This document shows, piece by piece, positions 20,649 to 30,558 of a stretch of 59,919 nt of DNA. A program made the translations under genes and the position numbers. Under the pieces are notes generated by a model. The model ran no database searches and had not been told where the DNA came from. It saw only the letters and a program-made list of their open reading frames with translations. The stretch comes from Cyanobacteria bacterium RU_5_0 (GTDB lineage: Bacteria > Cyanobacteriota > Cyanobacteriia > Elainellales > Elainellaceae), in assembly GCA_012033255.1 (NCBI GenBank), contig JAAUSF010000014.1:1-59919 (forward strand). Direction: 5' to 3'. Each line of letters opens with the position of its first letter. Within the stretch, counting starts at the first letter, position 1.

Positions 20649-21491
20649 CTATATAGCAAACTCCTGAAACAACACGAGAGAAAGCAAGAAATCGACGACA
20701 AAAATAGAGATCCAAGTCATCACAACAGCGGCTGTCGTCGATCGCCCAACGCCTCTCGCTCCACCTGTGGTTGTTAGTCCCCAACTACAGCTAAGGATGG
20801 CAACGATCGCTCCAAAGATGAATGCTTTGATGACAACGTTGAATAGATCGGATAACGTGAGCAGCGATCGAACTGATTCCAAAAAGGTAATCGGTGCAAC
20901 TTGATAAAAATGATTAGCAACGACTATTCCGCCACCTACTCCGGTGACAAGTCCAAGAACGGTCATTGCTGGTAACATCATGCAACAGGCAATCACACGC
21001 GGAACGACCAAATAATCGATCGGGTCAGTCCTGAGCATCTGAAGCGCATCAATTTGTTCAGTGACGCGCATCATACCGATCTCAGCAGCAAAGGCTGATC
21101 CAACTTGTCCAGCAATCACGCTGGCGGTCAGAATGGGGGCAAGCTCACGACAGAAGGCGATCGCAAAGGCTCCTCCCACCCGATCGACTGTTCCATAATG
21201 AACCAACTCTCGTGCCGTTTGGATCGTAAAAATCATGCCTGCAAAAAAGTTAGTCAGCAGCACCGGACTCAGCGAATCGGGACCTACAGCGACTAAATGT
21301 TCCATAATGTTGCGCCGATAGAGTTTTCCTCTCAGTAAGCGCACCACAATCTGACCTCCAAGTAAGATGGCAATCAACAACCGTTGGAACCATCGACTAT
21401 TCCAGGATTCATACGCGATCGAACTGAATTCTGATTTGAATTCTGATTGTTCTATTTGTTTTGTGTGTTCAGTCGGACTATCTGTATTCAT
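20649..21491 (-). CDS. MlaE/TGD1-type ABC transporter permease
   Basis: About 280 residues with five to six membrane segments and the conserved MlaE core (VIAGQVGSAFAAEIGMMRV; EQIDALQMLRTDPIDYLVVPR). Relatives (MlaE, plant TGD1) move phospholipids between membranes with an MCE-domain and an ATPase partner; neither partner is in this window. Several starts are possible (21491, 21500 or 21557); MNTDSPTEH was chosen as nearest to the family N-terminus. Its stop is convergent with the hydrolase gene, 18 bp away. Confidence 0.92.
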   Translation of the reverse strand: MNTDSPTEHTKQIEQSEFKSEFSSIAYESWNSRWFQRLLIAILLGGQIVVRLLRGKLYRRNIMEHLVAVGPDSLSPVLLTNFFAGMIFTIQTARELVHYGTVDRVGGAFAIAFCRELAPILTASVIAGQVGSAFAAEIGMMRVTEQIDALQMLRTDPIDYLVVPRVIACCMMLPAMTVLGLVTGVGGGIVVANHFYQVAPITFLESVRSLLTLSDLFNVVIKAFIFGAIVAILSCSWGLTTTGGARGVGRSTTAAVVMTWISIFVVDFLLSLVLFQEFAI

Positions 21492-21954
21492 CAATTGCAT
21501 CAACCCGTTCCAGCCTATATTCGCAGATATGTATACACGATTGCCATTTGATACCAAAGTAAGGGAAAACGGCGGTTTGCCCTTACTTTCTATACATACA
21601 GGACAATTGTGGCTGCGGTTTCTCAGTTCAGATAGTCATCGATCGCGGTCAAACCTGGAGTAGTGCTTGATTCGGATTTCGATCGCACGTTGCAATTAAC
21701 ATTTTCTCAAACTCATCCCAAATAAATTGATTCTTCAGTTTCATTTCAGCAAGTCCTTCGACTAATGGGTTGTGATTTTATCTAAAAAGTACAATACTCT
21801 ATCAATCAATCTTGCATGAAAACGGTAATCCCTGCTTTTCCCCAATACTTTCGATTTTAGGTTGTTTACTGAAGGATACTTGCCGAACACCACTGATTGT
21901 CAATCATGAGTACAATGTTTAGCACCTGAAACATTGCCGGAGGAGACGATCGCC
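21492..21954. other. Divergent spacer between the MlaE-type gene and acnA
   Basis: An AT-rich stretch carrying both promoters. It contains the palindrome at 21556-21589. No gene is seen. GGAGGAG at 21939-21945 is a strong ribosome site that fixes the acnA start. Confidence 0.6.
21556..21589. repeat. Long palindrome AAAGTAAGGG...CCCTTACTTT
   Basis: Ten-base arms AAAGTAAGGG and CCCTTACTTT enclose AAAC-GGCG-GTTT, giving a 14-bp stem with one A/G mismatch and a 4-base loop. The core matches the palindrome at 5790-5818 in reverse orientation. In RNA it would fold strongly; it may lie in the MlaE-type gene leader. Confidence 0.75.
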
Positions 21955-24876
21955 ATGTCATCTATCCCACATTCGTTGTTCGATACCCTTCAAGAATTCA
22001 CGACTGGAAGCGGACAAAAAGCGCAGTTTTATTCGTTGCCACGGCTTGAGCAAGCAGGCGTTGGGGCAATTTCGCAATTGCCTGTCAGTCTGCGAATTGT
22101 GCTGGAATCGGTACTGCGACAGTATGACGGCAAGCGAATTACAGAAACCGAGATTCGCACTCTGGCAAATTGGCAGCCTCAAGCGGAGCGATCAGCGGAA
22201 ATTCCGTTTGTGGTAGCGCGAATTTTGCTTCAGGATTTTACAGGTGTCCCGGTGTTGGTAGATTTGGCGGCAATGCGATCGGCGGCGGCTCATCTGGGAT
22301 ACGATCCCTCAATCATTGAACCGCTTGTTCCAGTGGATTTGGTGATCGATCACTCGGTTCAGGTAGACTTCAGTGCCAGCAGTAACGCGCTCCAACTGAA
22401 TATGCAGATGGAATTTCAGCGCAATGAACCACGCTATCGCTTTCTCAAATGGGGAACACAAGCCTTTCATGGATTTGCGATCGTTCCTCCAGGAATTGGC
22501 ATTGTGCATCAAGTCAATTTGGAATACTTAGCACGAGGCGTTTTGGAGTCGCATGGAATCTATTACCCTGATTCGCTAGTTGGTACAGATTCGCACACGA
22601 CGATGATTAACGGATTGGGGATTGTGGGATGGGGCGTCGGTGGCATTGAAGCGGAAGCTGGGATGCTCGGACAGCCCGTATATTTTCTCACGCCGGATGT
22701 AGTCGGAGTGCATCTGTCGGGAACGCTGCAACCCGGTGTCACCGCTACCGATCTCGTGCTGTATCTGACGGAGATGTTGCGAAACGCGAAAGTGGTTGGT
22801 AAGTTTGTCGAATTTCACGGGGACGGTGCAGCCAGTTTATCTGTCACCGATCGCGCCACGATCAGCAATATGGCACCCGAATATGGTGCAACGATGGGCT
22901 TCTTCCCAGTCGATGAGCAGTCTTGTCGTTACTTACTGGCAACGGGGCGCAGCCAAGAACAGGTAGATACCTTCCGGGCATACTTTCAAGCGCAAGGATT
23001 ATTTGGAATTCCTCGCCAAGATGAAATTCAGTACACTCAACTGCTAGAACTGGATTTGGCAACGGTGACGCCGAGCGTTGCAGGTCCAAAGCGTCCCCAA
23101 GACCGAATCAACTTGTCAGAGGTGAAAGCGAAATTTATAGACTTGCTGCAAAAGCCCATTCAAGAAAATGGCTACAGCAAAACATCGGCACAATTGCAGC
23201 AACGAGTGCCTGTCTTGATGGGCGCTCCGGTGACATCCGATTGTGTTTCAGGCGGTGGAGAACAAGAGTCCGATCGAATGCCTCTAGGAGAATCATTGAG
23301 GAGCGATCGGGATACGGCTGTTTTTACTGAAGTCGAGATGATTCAAAACCGACCCACGCCTAATTGTGTTCCAGAGTCGCCTGAAAAACCAGTACTCGCT
23401 CAAGTGACACTGCGACATGGTGATGTGGTGATTGCGGCGATCACCTCTTGCACCAACACATCCAATCCCACGGTGATGTTAGCGGCTGGACTGCTGGCAA
23501 AGAAAGTCGTAGAGCGCGGAATGAGGGTTCCTGCTCATGTCAAAACGTCGCTGGCTCCGGGTTCTCGTGTGGTGACGGAATACCTGACTCGCACTGGATT
23601 GCAAGATTATTTAGATCAACTAGGCTTTCAGACGGTTGGCTACGGCTGTACCACTTGCATCGGTAACAGTGGCCCCCTAGAGCCGCATTTGGAATCGGCA
23701 ATCACCGCAAATGATCTCGTTGTTGCGAGTGTGCTGAGCGGCAACCGCAACTTTGAAGCAAGAGTTCATCAGAGCGTGAAAGCCAATTTTCTGATGAGTC
23801 CGCCGCTCGTGATTGCGTTTGCGCTGGCGGGTCGAGTTGATATTAACCTGACCAACGAGTCATTGGGCAACGATCGCGCTGGCAATCCAGTCTATCTCCG
23901 CGATCTTTGGGCAACCCCAGATGAAATTAGCTCTCTACTACAAACCGCATTTGACGCTGAAACTTATCGACGGCTCTATCGCAATTTTACTGAACAAAAC
24001 CCGCTTTGGAGACAGATACCAACCAGTACAGGCATGGTTTATGAATGGGATGCAGATTCAACTTACATTCAAGAACCGCCTTATTTTGCAGACTTTTCGA
24101 TGGCACCTGGAACAGCGATCGATATTCAAGGAGCAAGGGCGATCGCCCTGTTTGGTGACTCTGTAACGACCGATCACATTAGTCCAGCCGGATCAATTAA
24201 ACCAAGCTCACCTGCCGGACTCTATCTGCAAGAACAGGGCGTAAAGCCGATCGATTTTAACTCCTACGGCTCTCGACGGGGCAATCATCAGGTGATGGTA
24301 CGCGGCACTTTTGCAAATGTGCGAATCAAAAATTTAATGATGTCTGGAGTCGAAGGCGGTGTCACTGTTCATCAACCGAGCGGTGAACAACTGGCAATTT
24401 ATGATGCGGCAATGCGCTATCAAGCCGAAGGAACACCATTGCTGATTTTTGCGGGACAAGAATATGGCACAGGCAGCAGCCGGGATTGGGCAGCGAAGGG
24501 CACTAAATTGCTTGGTATCAAAGCGGTGGTTGTCCAAAGTTTCGAGCGGATTCATCGCTCAAATTTAGTGGGCATGGGCGTATTACCCTGCCAATTCAAA
24601 CCCGGAACCTCAATCAAATCGATCGGCTTAGATGGCACGGAACAATTTGATTTAATTGGCTTGGAACAGGGAATCACACCACTGCAAGATGTCACATTGG
24701 TAATTCATCGATCGAATGGCAAAACAGAAACCATCCCACTGACATTACGCATTGATACGGTGACAGAGATCGATTATTACTTGCACGATGGAATTTTACC
24801 TTACGTCTTGCGTCAACTGTCTGCATCAACGGACGGGCAAGATGCCCATTCCACAAAGATTTTAGAAAACTTGTGA
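21955..24876 (+). CDS. acnA: Aconitate hydratase, AcnA/IRP1 type
   Basis: Converts citrate to isocitrate in the TCA cycle with a [4Fe-4S] cluster. The three cluster cysteines are in [10 protein letters not shown] and [10 protein letters not shown], and the active-site loop [10 protein letters not shown] is in the C-terminal swivel domain. At 973 residues it is longer than usual (about 890-930). Most of the excess is a linker near 405-478 rich in Ser, Arg and Pro, plus a C-terminal tail of about 16 residues encoded by a dispersed repeat. The start at 21955 is fixed by GGAGGAG, 9 bases upstream. Many cyanobacteria use the unrelated-order AcnB instead. Confidence 0.95.
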   Translation: MSSIPHSLFDTLQEFTTGSGQKAQFYSLPRLEQAGVGAISQLPVSLRIVLESVLRQYDGKRITETEIRTLANWQPQAERSAEIPFVVARILLQDFTGVPVLVDLAAMRSAAAHLGYDPSIIEPLVPVDLVIDHSVQVDFSASSNALQLNMQMEFQRNEPRYRFLKWGTQAFHGFAIVPPGIGIVHQVNLEYLARGVLESHGIYYPDSLVGTDSHTTMINGLGIVGWGVGGIEAEAGMLGQPVYFLTPDVVGVHLSGTLQPGVTATDLVLYLTEMLRNAKVVGKFVEFHGDGAASLSVTDRATISNMAPEYGATMGFFPVDEQSCRYLLATGRSQEQVDTFRAYFQAQGLFGIPRQDEIQYTQLLELDLATVTPSVAGPKRPQDRINLSEVKAKFIDLLQKPIQENGYSKTSAQLQQRVPVLMGAPVTSDCVSGGGEQESDRMPLGESLRSDRDTAVFTEVEMIQNRPTPNCVPESPEKPVLAQVTLRHGDVVIAAITSCTNTSNPTVMLAAGLLAKKVVERGMRVPAHVKTSLAPGSRVVTEYLTRTGLQDYLDQLGFQTVGYGCTTCIGNSGPLEPHLESAITANDLVVASVLSGNRNFEARVHQSVKANFLMSPPLVIAFALAGRVDINLTNESLGNDRAGNPVYLRDLWATPDEISSLLQTAFDAETYRRLYRNFTEQNPLWRQIPTSTGMVYEWDADSTYIQEPPYFADFSMAPGTAIDIQGARAIALFGDSVTTDHISPAGSIKPSSPAGLYLQEQGVKPIDFNSYGSRRGNHQVMVRGTFANVRIKNLMMSGVEGGVTVHQPSGEQLAIYDAAMRYQAEGTPLLIFAGQEYGTGSSRDWAAKGTKLLGIKAVVVQSFERIHRSNLVGMGVLPCQFKPGTSIKSIGLDGTEQFDLIGLEQGITPLQDVTLVIHRSNGKTETIPLTLRIDTVTEIDYYLHDGILPYVLRQLSASTDGQDAHSTKILENL
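24817..24858 (-). repeat. Dispersed GATGGGCATCTTGCCCGTC repeat overlapping the acnA 3' end
   Basis: The inverted copy matches the one at 43816-43856 over about 40 bp, including the GATGCAGAC flank. It lies in frame at the end of acnA, so it codes the last residues ([11 protein letters not shown]) after the normal family end (YVLRQL). Confidence 0.85.
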
Positions 24877-25222
24877 GGCAGATCTGAATTGATGCAATTC
24901 CCGTGAGACGGGTATCTCGCCCGTCTGAATGAAACTGCGGTTCTAGCGTAGCCTTCCGCATCCGTATATCGGTAAAACCATCCCACACATTGACTCGTTG
25001 CATCCCTGGTAACAGGCGCACCACCACCCATCGCTTCCGTAAGCGATCGCCATACGGCATAATAGAGTGTCAGATTGTCTCCTAAATCAACAATTGGAGC
25101 TTGAGCCAGTGCCGAACTTCGCAGGGGACGCACTGGCTTTTAGCTGGGTGAACAAGAGATTGCTAAAATTGATACCTTTCTGCATGAGAATCCGTAACAT
25201 CCAATTGCCAATTAAAAGCCTT
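24877..25222. other. Spacer between acnA and the pentapeptide lipoprotein
   Basis: Contains a small palindrome AGACGGGTATCTCGCCCGTCT at about 24906-24926, a cousin of the GGGCATCTTGCCCG family, and a stretch near 24950-25060 that looks like dispersed repeat (AAGCGATCGCCAT, GCGTAGCCTTCCGCA). Minus-strand frames across it are open but resemble no protein I know. Confidence 0.5.
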
Positions 25223-25717
25223 ATGAAATCAAAAAAAATTATCGGCATCATCGGCTTTGTTACAATTTGTCTTGTGTCAAGTTGTACTCAAAAAGTTGAT
25301 CCGCAGCAGCAAGTCTTACAAGAGAAAAATTGTCCTAAATGCGATTTGCAAGGTGCAAATTTTAGTCAAGCAGACTTAAAACAAGCAAAATTAAATGAGG
25401 TTAATCTTAGTAACGCTGATCTACGCCGCACAGATTTAAGTGGAGCGTTACTAGATAGCGCAGACCTCAGTGGAGCTAACCTGAGTGAGGCAAATTTAAG
25501 TACAGCAGGGTTAGGCTCTGCTGATTTGAGTCGAGCTAACTTGCAAAATGCCAATCTACAAGGAGCCTACCTGAGAAATGCTAACCTGAGCGGCGCTAAT
25601 TTAGCAGGAGCAAATCTCAAAGACAGCGATCTCAGTGGAGCTAACCTTGATCAGGCAAATCTCGAAGGAGCCGATCTAACAAATGCTCTGTTGCCAGAAG
25701 ATAGCACTCAGCCGTAA
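25223..25717 (+). CDS. Pentapeptide-repeat lipoprotein
   Basis: About 164 residues. A bacterial lipoprotein signal (MKSKKIIGIIGF, lipobox LVSSC with Cys near 21), then a short linker with a CPKC pair, then about 22 A(N/D)LXX pentapeptides from residue 40 to 155. It should be anchored in a membrane, facing the periplasm or lumen. The ATG at 25223 gives a textbook signal peptide, so the longer frame from 25067 is not used. Different in location from the cytoplasmic pentapeptide protein at 14.8 kb. Confidence 0.88.
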   Translation: MKSKKIIGIIGFVTICLVSSCTQKVDPQQQVLQEKNCPKCDLQGANFSQADLKQAKLNEVNLSNADLRRTDLSGALLDSADLSGANLSEANLSTAGLGSADLSRANLQNANLQGAYLRNANLSGANLAGANLKDSDLSGANLDQANLEGADLTNALLPEDSTQP

Positions 25718-25775
25718 AACCCCTACCCCGATCATTCCGTAGAATAAGATTAGTAATATTAAGTAATGTAAACAA

Positions 25776-27374
25776 ATGCCTGATCTTGCTGTACCTGGGA
25801 ATGCACCTGATGGAGTGCGGCGCGATCGCTCCTCTAAACCGAGGGTGATTGTGATTGGAGCCGGAATTGGCGGACTGACATCGGCGGCGTTACTGGCGCG
25901 TCGGGGGTATTCCGTGTTGGTGTTAGATCAGGCGATCGTCCCTGGTGGCTGTGCTTCCACCTTCAAGCGGAAAGGCTTTACGTTTGATGTCGGTGCAACT
26001 CAGGTTGCCGGGTTAGAACCTGGTGGTATTCACCATCGCATCTTTTTAGAATTGGAGATTGAACTACCTGCCGCAACGCCCTGTGATCCAGCCTGCGCGG
26101 TCTACCTTCCTGGTGAAACAGACCCAATCACGGTTTGGCGCGATCCGCAACGCTGGCAGGCGGAACGACAGCAACAGTTTCCAGGGAGCGAATCTTTCTG
26201 GCAGCTAATGGCAGATTTGTTCCGCTACAGTTGGGCGTTTCAGTTGCGCGATCCCGTGTTGCCGCCCCGTAATATCTGGGATTTGTGGCAATTGATGCAA
26301 GCCGTTCGTCCAGATACTCTGTTGACCTTGCCCCACACTTTTTCAACCGTGGGTCAAATGTTGCGTGGGTTTGGCTTGGCAGACGATCGCCGCCTCAAGA
26401 CTTTCTTAGATTTGCAACTGAAGCTTTACTCTCAAGTGGATGCTGATGAAACAGCATTGCTCTACGCGGCGACAGCATTAGGTATTTCTCAAGAACCGCA
26501 TGGGCTTTATCACCTACAGGGCAGTATGCAATCGCTGAGCGATCGTCTCGTTGATTCTTTAGAACGAGATGGCGGGATTTTACTCATGCGTCACACCGTC
26601 CAACGGATTCACACCCAAGATAACCGAGCGATCGCCGTTGAAATCCGCAATCAGAAAACGGGAGAAGTCTGGATTGAGCCTGCGGATCAGATCGTTGCCA
26701 ATGTGACTGTGCAAAATCTAATGCAACTCCTTGGTGATCAGGCACCCAAAACCTATCAGCGTCGAGTAGATAAACTCCCTCCTGCATCAGGTGCATTCGT
26801 TGTCTACTTAGGCGTGAAGCAGGAAGCAATTCCGCCCGGATGCCCCTCGCATTTGCAATTTCTGTACGATTACAACGGTGCGATCGCTGAAAATAACTCC
26901 CTTTTCGTTTCAGTCAGCCATCCGGGAGATGGACGTGCCCCCGACGGATACGTCACGATCATTGCTTCCTCCTTCACCAACCCATCAATTTGGTGGCAGG
27001 GTAAGGAGATAAAGGGATGGGGGGATAGGGAGTATCGGATCGCAGCAACTTCCACACTCCCGTATCAATCGCTCAAGCAGCAGTATACTCATGAGGCGAT
27101 CGCTCGTCTTGCTCAGTTTTTTCACCTCACGCCAGAAACGATTGTTCACGCCGAAGCGGCTACTCCTCGGACGTTTGCACAATACACCGGACGCGATCAA
27201 GGCATAGTTGGCGGAATTGGACAACGCATTGCTACGTTTGGTCCATTCGGGATTGCTAACCGTACCCCCATCCGTCACCTTTGGCTCGTAGGAGATTCCA
27301 CTCATCCTGGCGAAGGCACCGCAGGAGTGAGCTATTCTGCACTGACAGTTGTGCGGCAAATCGAAGCGGATTAG
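25776..27374 (+). CDS. crtD: Carotenoid C-3',4' desaturase, CrtD type
   Basis: An FAD-dependent desaturase/isomerase family protein. The dinucleotide fold VIGAGIGGLTSAALLARRGY is near residue 26, and a C-terminal flavin motif (WLVGDSTHPGEGTAGVSYS) is near 500. The stretch containing FDVGATQVAGLEPGG is typical of the cyanobacterial CrtD group, which acts in myxoxanthophyll synthesis, rather than CrtH carotene isomerase (which reads FDVGASM). Length 532 residues. A short Gly/Trp-rich insertion (KEIKGWGDRE, near 406-421) is coded by a GGGATGGGGGGATAGGG repeat. CrtD versus another family desaturase is the main doubt. Confidence 0.85.
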   Translation: MPDLAVPGNAPDGVRRDRSSKPRVIVIGAGIGGLTSAALLARRGYSVLVLDQAIVPGGCASTFKRKGFTFDVGATQVAGLEPGGIHHRIFLELEIELPAATPCDPACAVYLPGETDPITVWRDPQRWQAERQQQFPGSESFWQLMADLFRYSWAFQLRDPVLPPRNIWDLWQLMQAVRPDTLLTLPHTFSTVGQMLRGFGLADDRRLKTFLDLQLKLYSQVDADETALLYAATALGISQEPHGLYHLQGSMQSLSDRLVDSLERDGGILLMRHTVQRIHTQDNRAIAVEIRNQKTGEVWIEPADQIVANVTVQNLMQLLGDQAPKTYQRRVDKLPPASGAFVVYLGVKQEAIPPGCPSHLQFLYDYNGAIAENNSLFVSVSHPGDGRAPDGYVTIIASSFTNPSIWWQGKEIKGWGDREYRIAATSTLPYQSLKQQYTHEAIARLAQFFHLTPETIVHAEAATPRTFAQYTGRDQGIVGGIGQRIATFGPFGIANRTPIRHLWLVGDSTHPGEGTAGVSYSALTVVRQIEAD

Positions 27375-27386
27375 GTGAAAATTCGA

Positions 27387-27596
27387 CTAACCCTTACCGT
27401 TTTGCGTAAATTTTTGTTGAATCGGAATTTCATCGATATGAGCAGATCCTTGGGCTGGATTTTCTGCCAAATTCGAGAATTGAGTCAACCCTGTGGAGGA
27501 TTGAAATCTTCTTTTGGCGCTTAAATCTGATTCACTTGAGTCTGGCTGTCTATCAGCTAAACCAAAGGTCAGACCATATGTGAACAGTGACAGCAT
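27387..27596 (-). CDS. Small hypothetical protein, uncertain
   Basis: A 69-residue frame with a mildly hydrophobic N-terminus (MLSLFTYGLTFGLA) and a polar remainder. AAAGAAG lies about 7 bases upstream. It is convergent with crtD, 12 bp away. I recognise no homologue; it may be non-coding. Confidence 0.3.
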   Translation of the reverse strand: MLSLFTYGLTFGLADRQPDSSESDLSAKRRFQSSTGLTQFSNLAENPAQGSAHIDEIPIQQKFTQNGKG

Positions 27597-27943
27597 AGAA
27601 AACTTCTTTGTAGCTTAATAAATTTGGCTCGTAACTTAATGAATCCCGCTCAGTTTAAGCCGGATCTAAACACATTCACAGAGTTAAGATCTTTAGCCTA
27701 TCTTTTCCTTTCAAGGTAACACTGATCAGAGGAATTCCTCATCCCGCACCTGGTTCACCCGATCGGTGAAGTCAAACTCTACTCAAAATTCGCCATTTTA
27801 GAAAAAGCATGAGTGAATTCACATAAGTTATCTATGAAACCAACAGTAAACCTTCATTGGCTCTACTCATGATTACGAAAACTTCAGCAGGCATTTAACA
27901 GGTATTTAATCAGAATTTACCTGAGTGAGAAGAAACGATATAG
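27597..27943. other. Spacer upstream of the glycosyltransferase gene
   Basis: AT-rich, no gene. It includes a perfect hairpin TTCACC-CGATC-GGTGAA at 27754-27770 and a GGAATTCC palindrome at 27731-27738. This is probably a regulatory leader, though nothing specific is recognised. Confidence 0.45.
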
Positions 27944-29239
27944 ATGCTAAAGTTCCTGACTAGACAGGATAAAACCAAAAGAGAGCTACTATTTACTCAA
28001 CCGAAAATGATACGACTACTCATTGTTCAATATGCGGGTGATTATCGCGAGACATTTTATCGTTTTGTAGAAGGTAAAGGTGAAACATATTATGCTCAAA
28101 AATATTCCGTAGATGCCGTTGCCGAGATTGGTCAGTACGTTGAGGAGGTCGCAACACTTTGTTGCTTGACTGAAAACCCTTATGACGAGAAGCTGTCTAA
28201 CGGAGTCAGGGCGATCGGAGCAGGAATGCAGCGAGAGGTTGATTTTAAGAAAATTTTAAAACTTGTTGAAGCCTATCAGCCAACCCACCTGATTCTCCGG
28301 ACTCCTTCTGCGGAATTGTTGCGTTGGGCTGTTCACCACAAAGTTCCGACGATCGCAACTCTAGCGGATTCCTTCTCAGTAAAAGGGCTACGCGGAAAAT
28401 TGAAAAATCTGTATTTGGCTTTCTTGCTGAACAACAAGCATATTCACTGGATTGGCAACCACGGAATTACCGCGTCTCGATCGCTGACATCGATTGGCGT
28501 GAACTCTGATAAGGTTATTCCCTGGGATTGGCCTCACTCCGTTACACCCGAATCCTTTCCAGCGAAAACCCTCCGCACTGACGGACAACCCTGGAATCTC
28601 ATGTTCATCGGCTCTATCATTGAAGGCAAAGGGGTTGGAGATGCTCTAGAAGCAGTTGCTGCACTTAAAGCTAGAAATTTCCCCGTGCGGTTGAGACTGG
28701 CCGGCAAAGGAGATATTGCCCATTTCCAAGACATTGCCCGCAACCTGGACATTGAGGATTGCGTTGAATTCCTGGGAGTGATTGAAAACAAAGCCGTCGT
28801 TGGCTTGATGCAGTCGGCTGACTTGGTTTTGATTCCCAGCAGACACGAGTATCCAGAAGGCTTCCCGATGGCGATCTATGAGGCGCTTTGCTCTCGCACT
28901 CCGGTGATCGCCTCCGATCACCCCATGTTCCTCAATCACTTGAAGAACAACGTGAGTGCCATGATTTTCCCAGCATCAAACTCCGCCGCTTTAGCCGATC
29001 GCGTCGAACAAGTTCTCACGAATCCAGACCTTTACGAGCGGATCTCTCAAACCACCTATGTCACCTGGAATAATCTACAAATTCCAGTGAAATGGGCAGA
29101 ATTGGTGCTTCGGTGGGTTCAAAATTCTCCTGACAATCAGGCATGGCTGCATCAGCATTGCCTTTCCTCCGAAATCTATCATCAACCCGAAGAGACGATC
29201 GCTCCGATGCCAGTCTCTCAGTCTGTGGTGATGGGGTGA
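27944..29239 (+). CDS. Glycosyltransferase family 4 protein
   Basis: 431 residues with a GT-B fold of the GT4 family. The C-terminal nucleotide-sugar half shows FIGSIIEGKGVGDALEAV near 220, an AGKG loop, and SRHEYPEGFPMAIYEAL near 305 with the E-x7-E catalytic/donor motif. It probably makes a cell-surface polysaccharide or glycolipid; acceptor unknown. GAGAAG precedes the ATG; MIRLLIVQY at codon 22 is an alternative start. The stop codon lies inside a TTGATGGG repeat, so the last residues are repeat-derived. Confidence 0.9.
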   Translation: MLKFLTRQDKTKRELLFTQPKMIRLLIVQYAGDYRETFYRFVEGKGETYYAQKYSVDAVAEIGQYVEEVATLCCLTENPYDEKLSNGVRAIGAGMQREVDFKKILKLVEAYQPTHLILRTPSAELLRWAVHHKVPTIATLADSFSVKGLRGKLKNLYLAFLLNNKHIHWIGNHGITASRSLTSIGVNSDKVIPWDWPHSVTPESFPAKTLRTDGQPWNLMFIGSIIEGKGVGDALEAVAALKARNFPVRLRLAGKGDIAHFQDIARNLDIEDCVEFLGVIENKAVVGLMQSADLVLIPSRHEYPEGFPMAIYEALCSRTPVIASDHPMFLNHLKNNVSAMIFPASNSAALADRVEQVLTNPDLYERISQTTYVTWNNLQIPVKWAELVLRWVQNSPDNQAWLHQHCLSSEIYHQPEETIAPMPVSQSVVMG

Positions 29240-29341
29240 TGGGTGATGGGTTGATGGGTTGATGGGTTGATGGGTTGATGGGTTGATGGGGAGCCGATTG
29301 TTCCACTCATCCACTCATCCACTCATCCACTCATCCACTCC
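29228..29341 (+). repeat. 8-bp tandem repeats (TTGATGGG)n and (CACTCATC)n
   Basis: Five or more copies of TTGATGGG run from the end of the glycosyltransferase gene, followed after a short gap by about four copies of CACTCATC up to the hemB stop. The two runs are roughly complementary in composition, so the transcript could pair. The block lies between convergent genes. Confidence 0.9.
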
Positions 29342-29347
29342 CCTACT

Positions 29348-30328
29348 CTATGCCAACCAACGGGCAGCATCTTTAGCATGGTAAGTCAGGATCAGGTCGG
29401 CACCTGCCCGTTTGAAGCCAACCAGGGTTTCCATGACTACCCGTTGTTCATCGACCCATCCGTTGAGGGCAGCCGCCTTAATCATGGAATACTCGCCAGA
29501 GACGTTGTAAGCGGCGATCGGAAGATTTGTGGCTTGTTTGACGCGCCAGATAATATCCATATAGGCTAATGCGGGTTTGACCATCAGCATATCTGCCCCT
29601 TCCGCGATGTCAAGCTCAATTTCTTTGAGGGCTTCGCGTCCGTTTGCTGGGTTCATTTGATAGGTGCGACGATCGCCAAACTGAGGCGTAGATTCTGCTG
29701 CATCTCGGAAGGGACCATAATAAGACGAGGCATACTTTGCTGCATAGGAAAGGATGGGGATATCCTGATAACCCGCTTCATCTAGTCCCGCTCGAATCGC
29801 CTGAACGAATCCGTCCATCATCCCAGAGGGCGCGATAATGTCTGCCCCTGCTTTGACTTGAGAAACAGCCGTCTTTTTCAGCAGTTCTAGCGTCGGATCA
29901 TTCAACACTCGCCCAGTTAAATCCCCGATTTCCAAATAACCACAGTGACCATGAGATGTGTACTCACACAGACAAGTATCCACAATCACAATTAAATCTG
30001 GCACAGCTTCCTTGACCGCTGTAGCTGCCACCTGAACAATGCCGTGGTCATGCCATGCTCCTGTCGCATCAACATCCTTGTCAGATGGAATGCCAAACAG
30101 AATGATTGCCGGAATCCCCAAGTCATAGACCTCTTTCGCGTCTTCCACAATTTTGTCTACCGATAGCTGAAAAACTCCCGGCATCGATTTCACTTCTTTG
30201 GCAAATCCCTCTCCCGGTACTGCAAACAATGGATAGATGAGATCATGGGTGGCTAAGGCATTTTCCTGCACCATCCGCCGAAGCTGAGGATGACTGCGAA
30301 GGCGACGAGGACGCTGAATTGGAAACAT
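29348..30328 (-). CDS. hemB: Porphobilinogen synthase (delta-aminolevulinate dehydratase)
   Basis: HemB joins two 5-aminolevulinate molecules to porphobilinogen, feeding heme, chlorophyll and bilins. 326 residues. The Schiff-base lysines are in [12 protein letters not shown] and [10 protein letters not shown]. The metal site reads [14 protein letters not shown], with three cysteines, the zinc-type pattern rather than the Asp-rich Mg type of plants. The leader has three TTACTAAG-like direct repeats (30330-30365). Confidence 0.97.
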   Translation of the reverse strand: MFPIQRPRRLRSHPQLRRMVQENALATHDLIYPLFAVPGEGFAKEVKSMPGVFQLSVDKIVEDAKEVYDLGIPAIILFGIPSDKDVDATGAWHDHGIVQVAATAVKEAVPDLIVIVDTCLCEYTSHGHCGYLEIGDLTGRVLNDPTLELLKKTAVSQVKAGADIIAPSGMMDGFVQAIRAGLDEAGYQDIPILSYAAKYASSYYGPFRDAAESTPQFGDRRTYQMNPANGREALKEIELDIAEGADMLMVKPALAYMDIIWRVKQATNLPIAAYNVSGEYSMIKAAALNGWVDEQRVVMETLVGFKRAGADLILTYHAKDAARWLA

Positions 30329-30329
30329 A

Positions 30330-30365
30330 AAATTTACTAAGCTTTGCTAAGGTTTACTAAGATTT
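30330..30365. repeat. Direct repeats TTACTAAG in the hemB leader
   Basis: TTTACTAAGC, TTTGCTAAGG and TTTACTAAGA occur in tandem with an 11-bp spacing immediately before the hemB start. They could be a binding site for a regulator or simple slippage; they replace an obvious ribosome site. Confidence 0.55.
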
Positions 30366-30558
30366 AAGCGATGGAACTTTGATGATTCTTATAAAGTCTA
30401 AAACTTTGTCTGTCCTCTCACGTCACTCTGTAAGTTACAAACTGTAAAAGAGATAGGGGTTGGGGATTGAGATTATCCCCCGATAACGAACTGTTGAATC
30501 TGGGCAGGCTACTAACAGAAGCGAAAGCTATTATGGTGTTTGGCGATTGAGGCTTGGA

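Noticed and set aside
24692..25133. Minus-strand frames of 122 and 106 residues near the acnA end
   Set aside because: They cross the acnA 3' end and repeat DNA and resemble no family; probably chance.
29228..29341. CRISPR-like repeats
   Set aside because: The repeats are contiguous 8-bp units with no spacers and no cas genes nearby.
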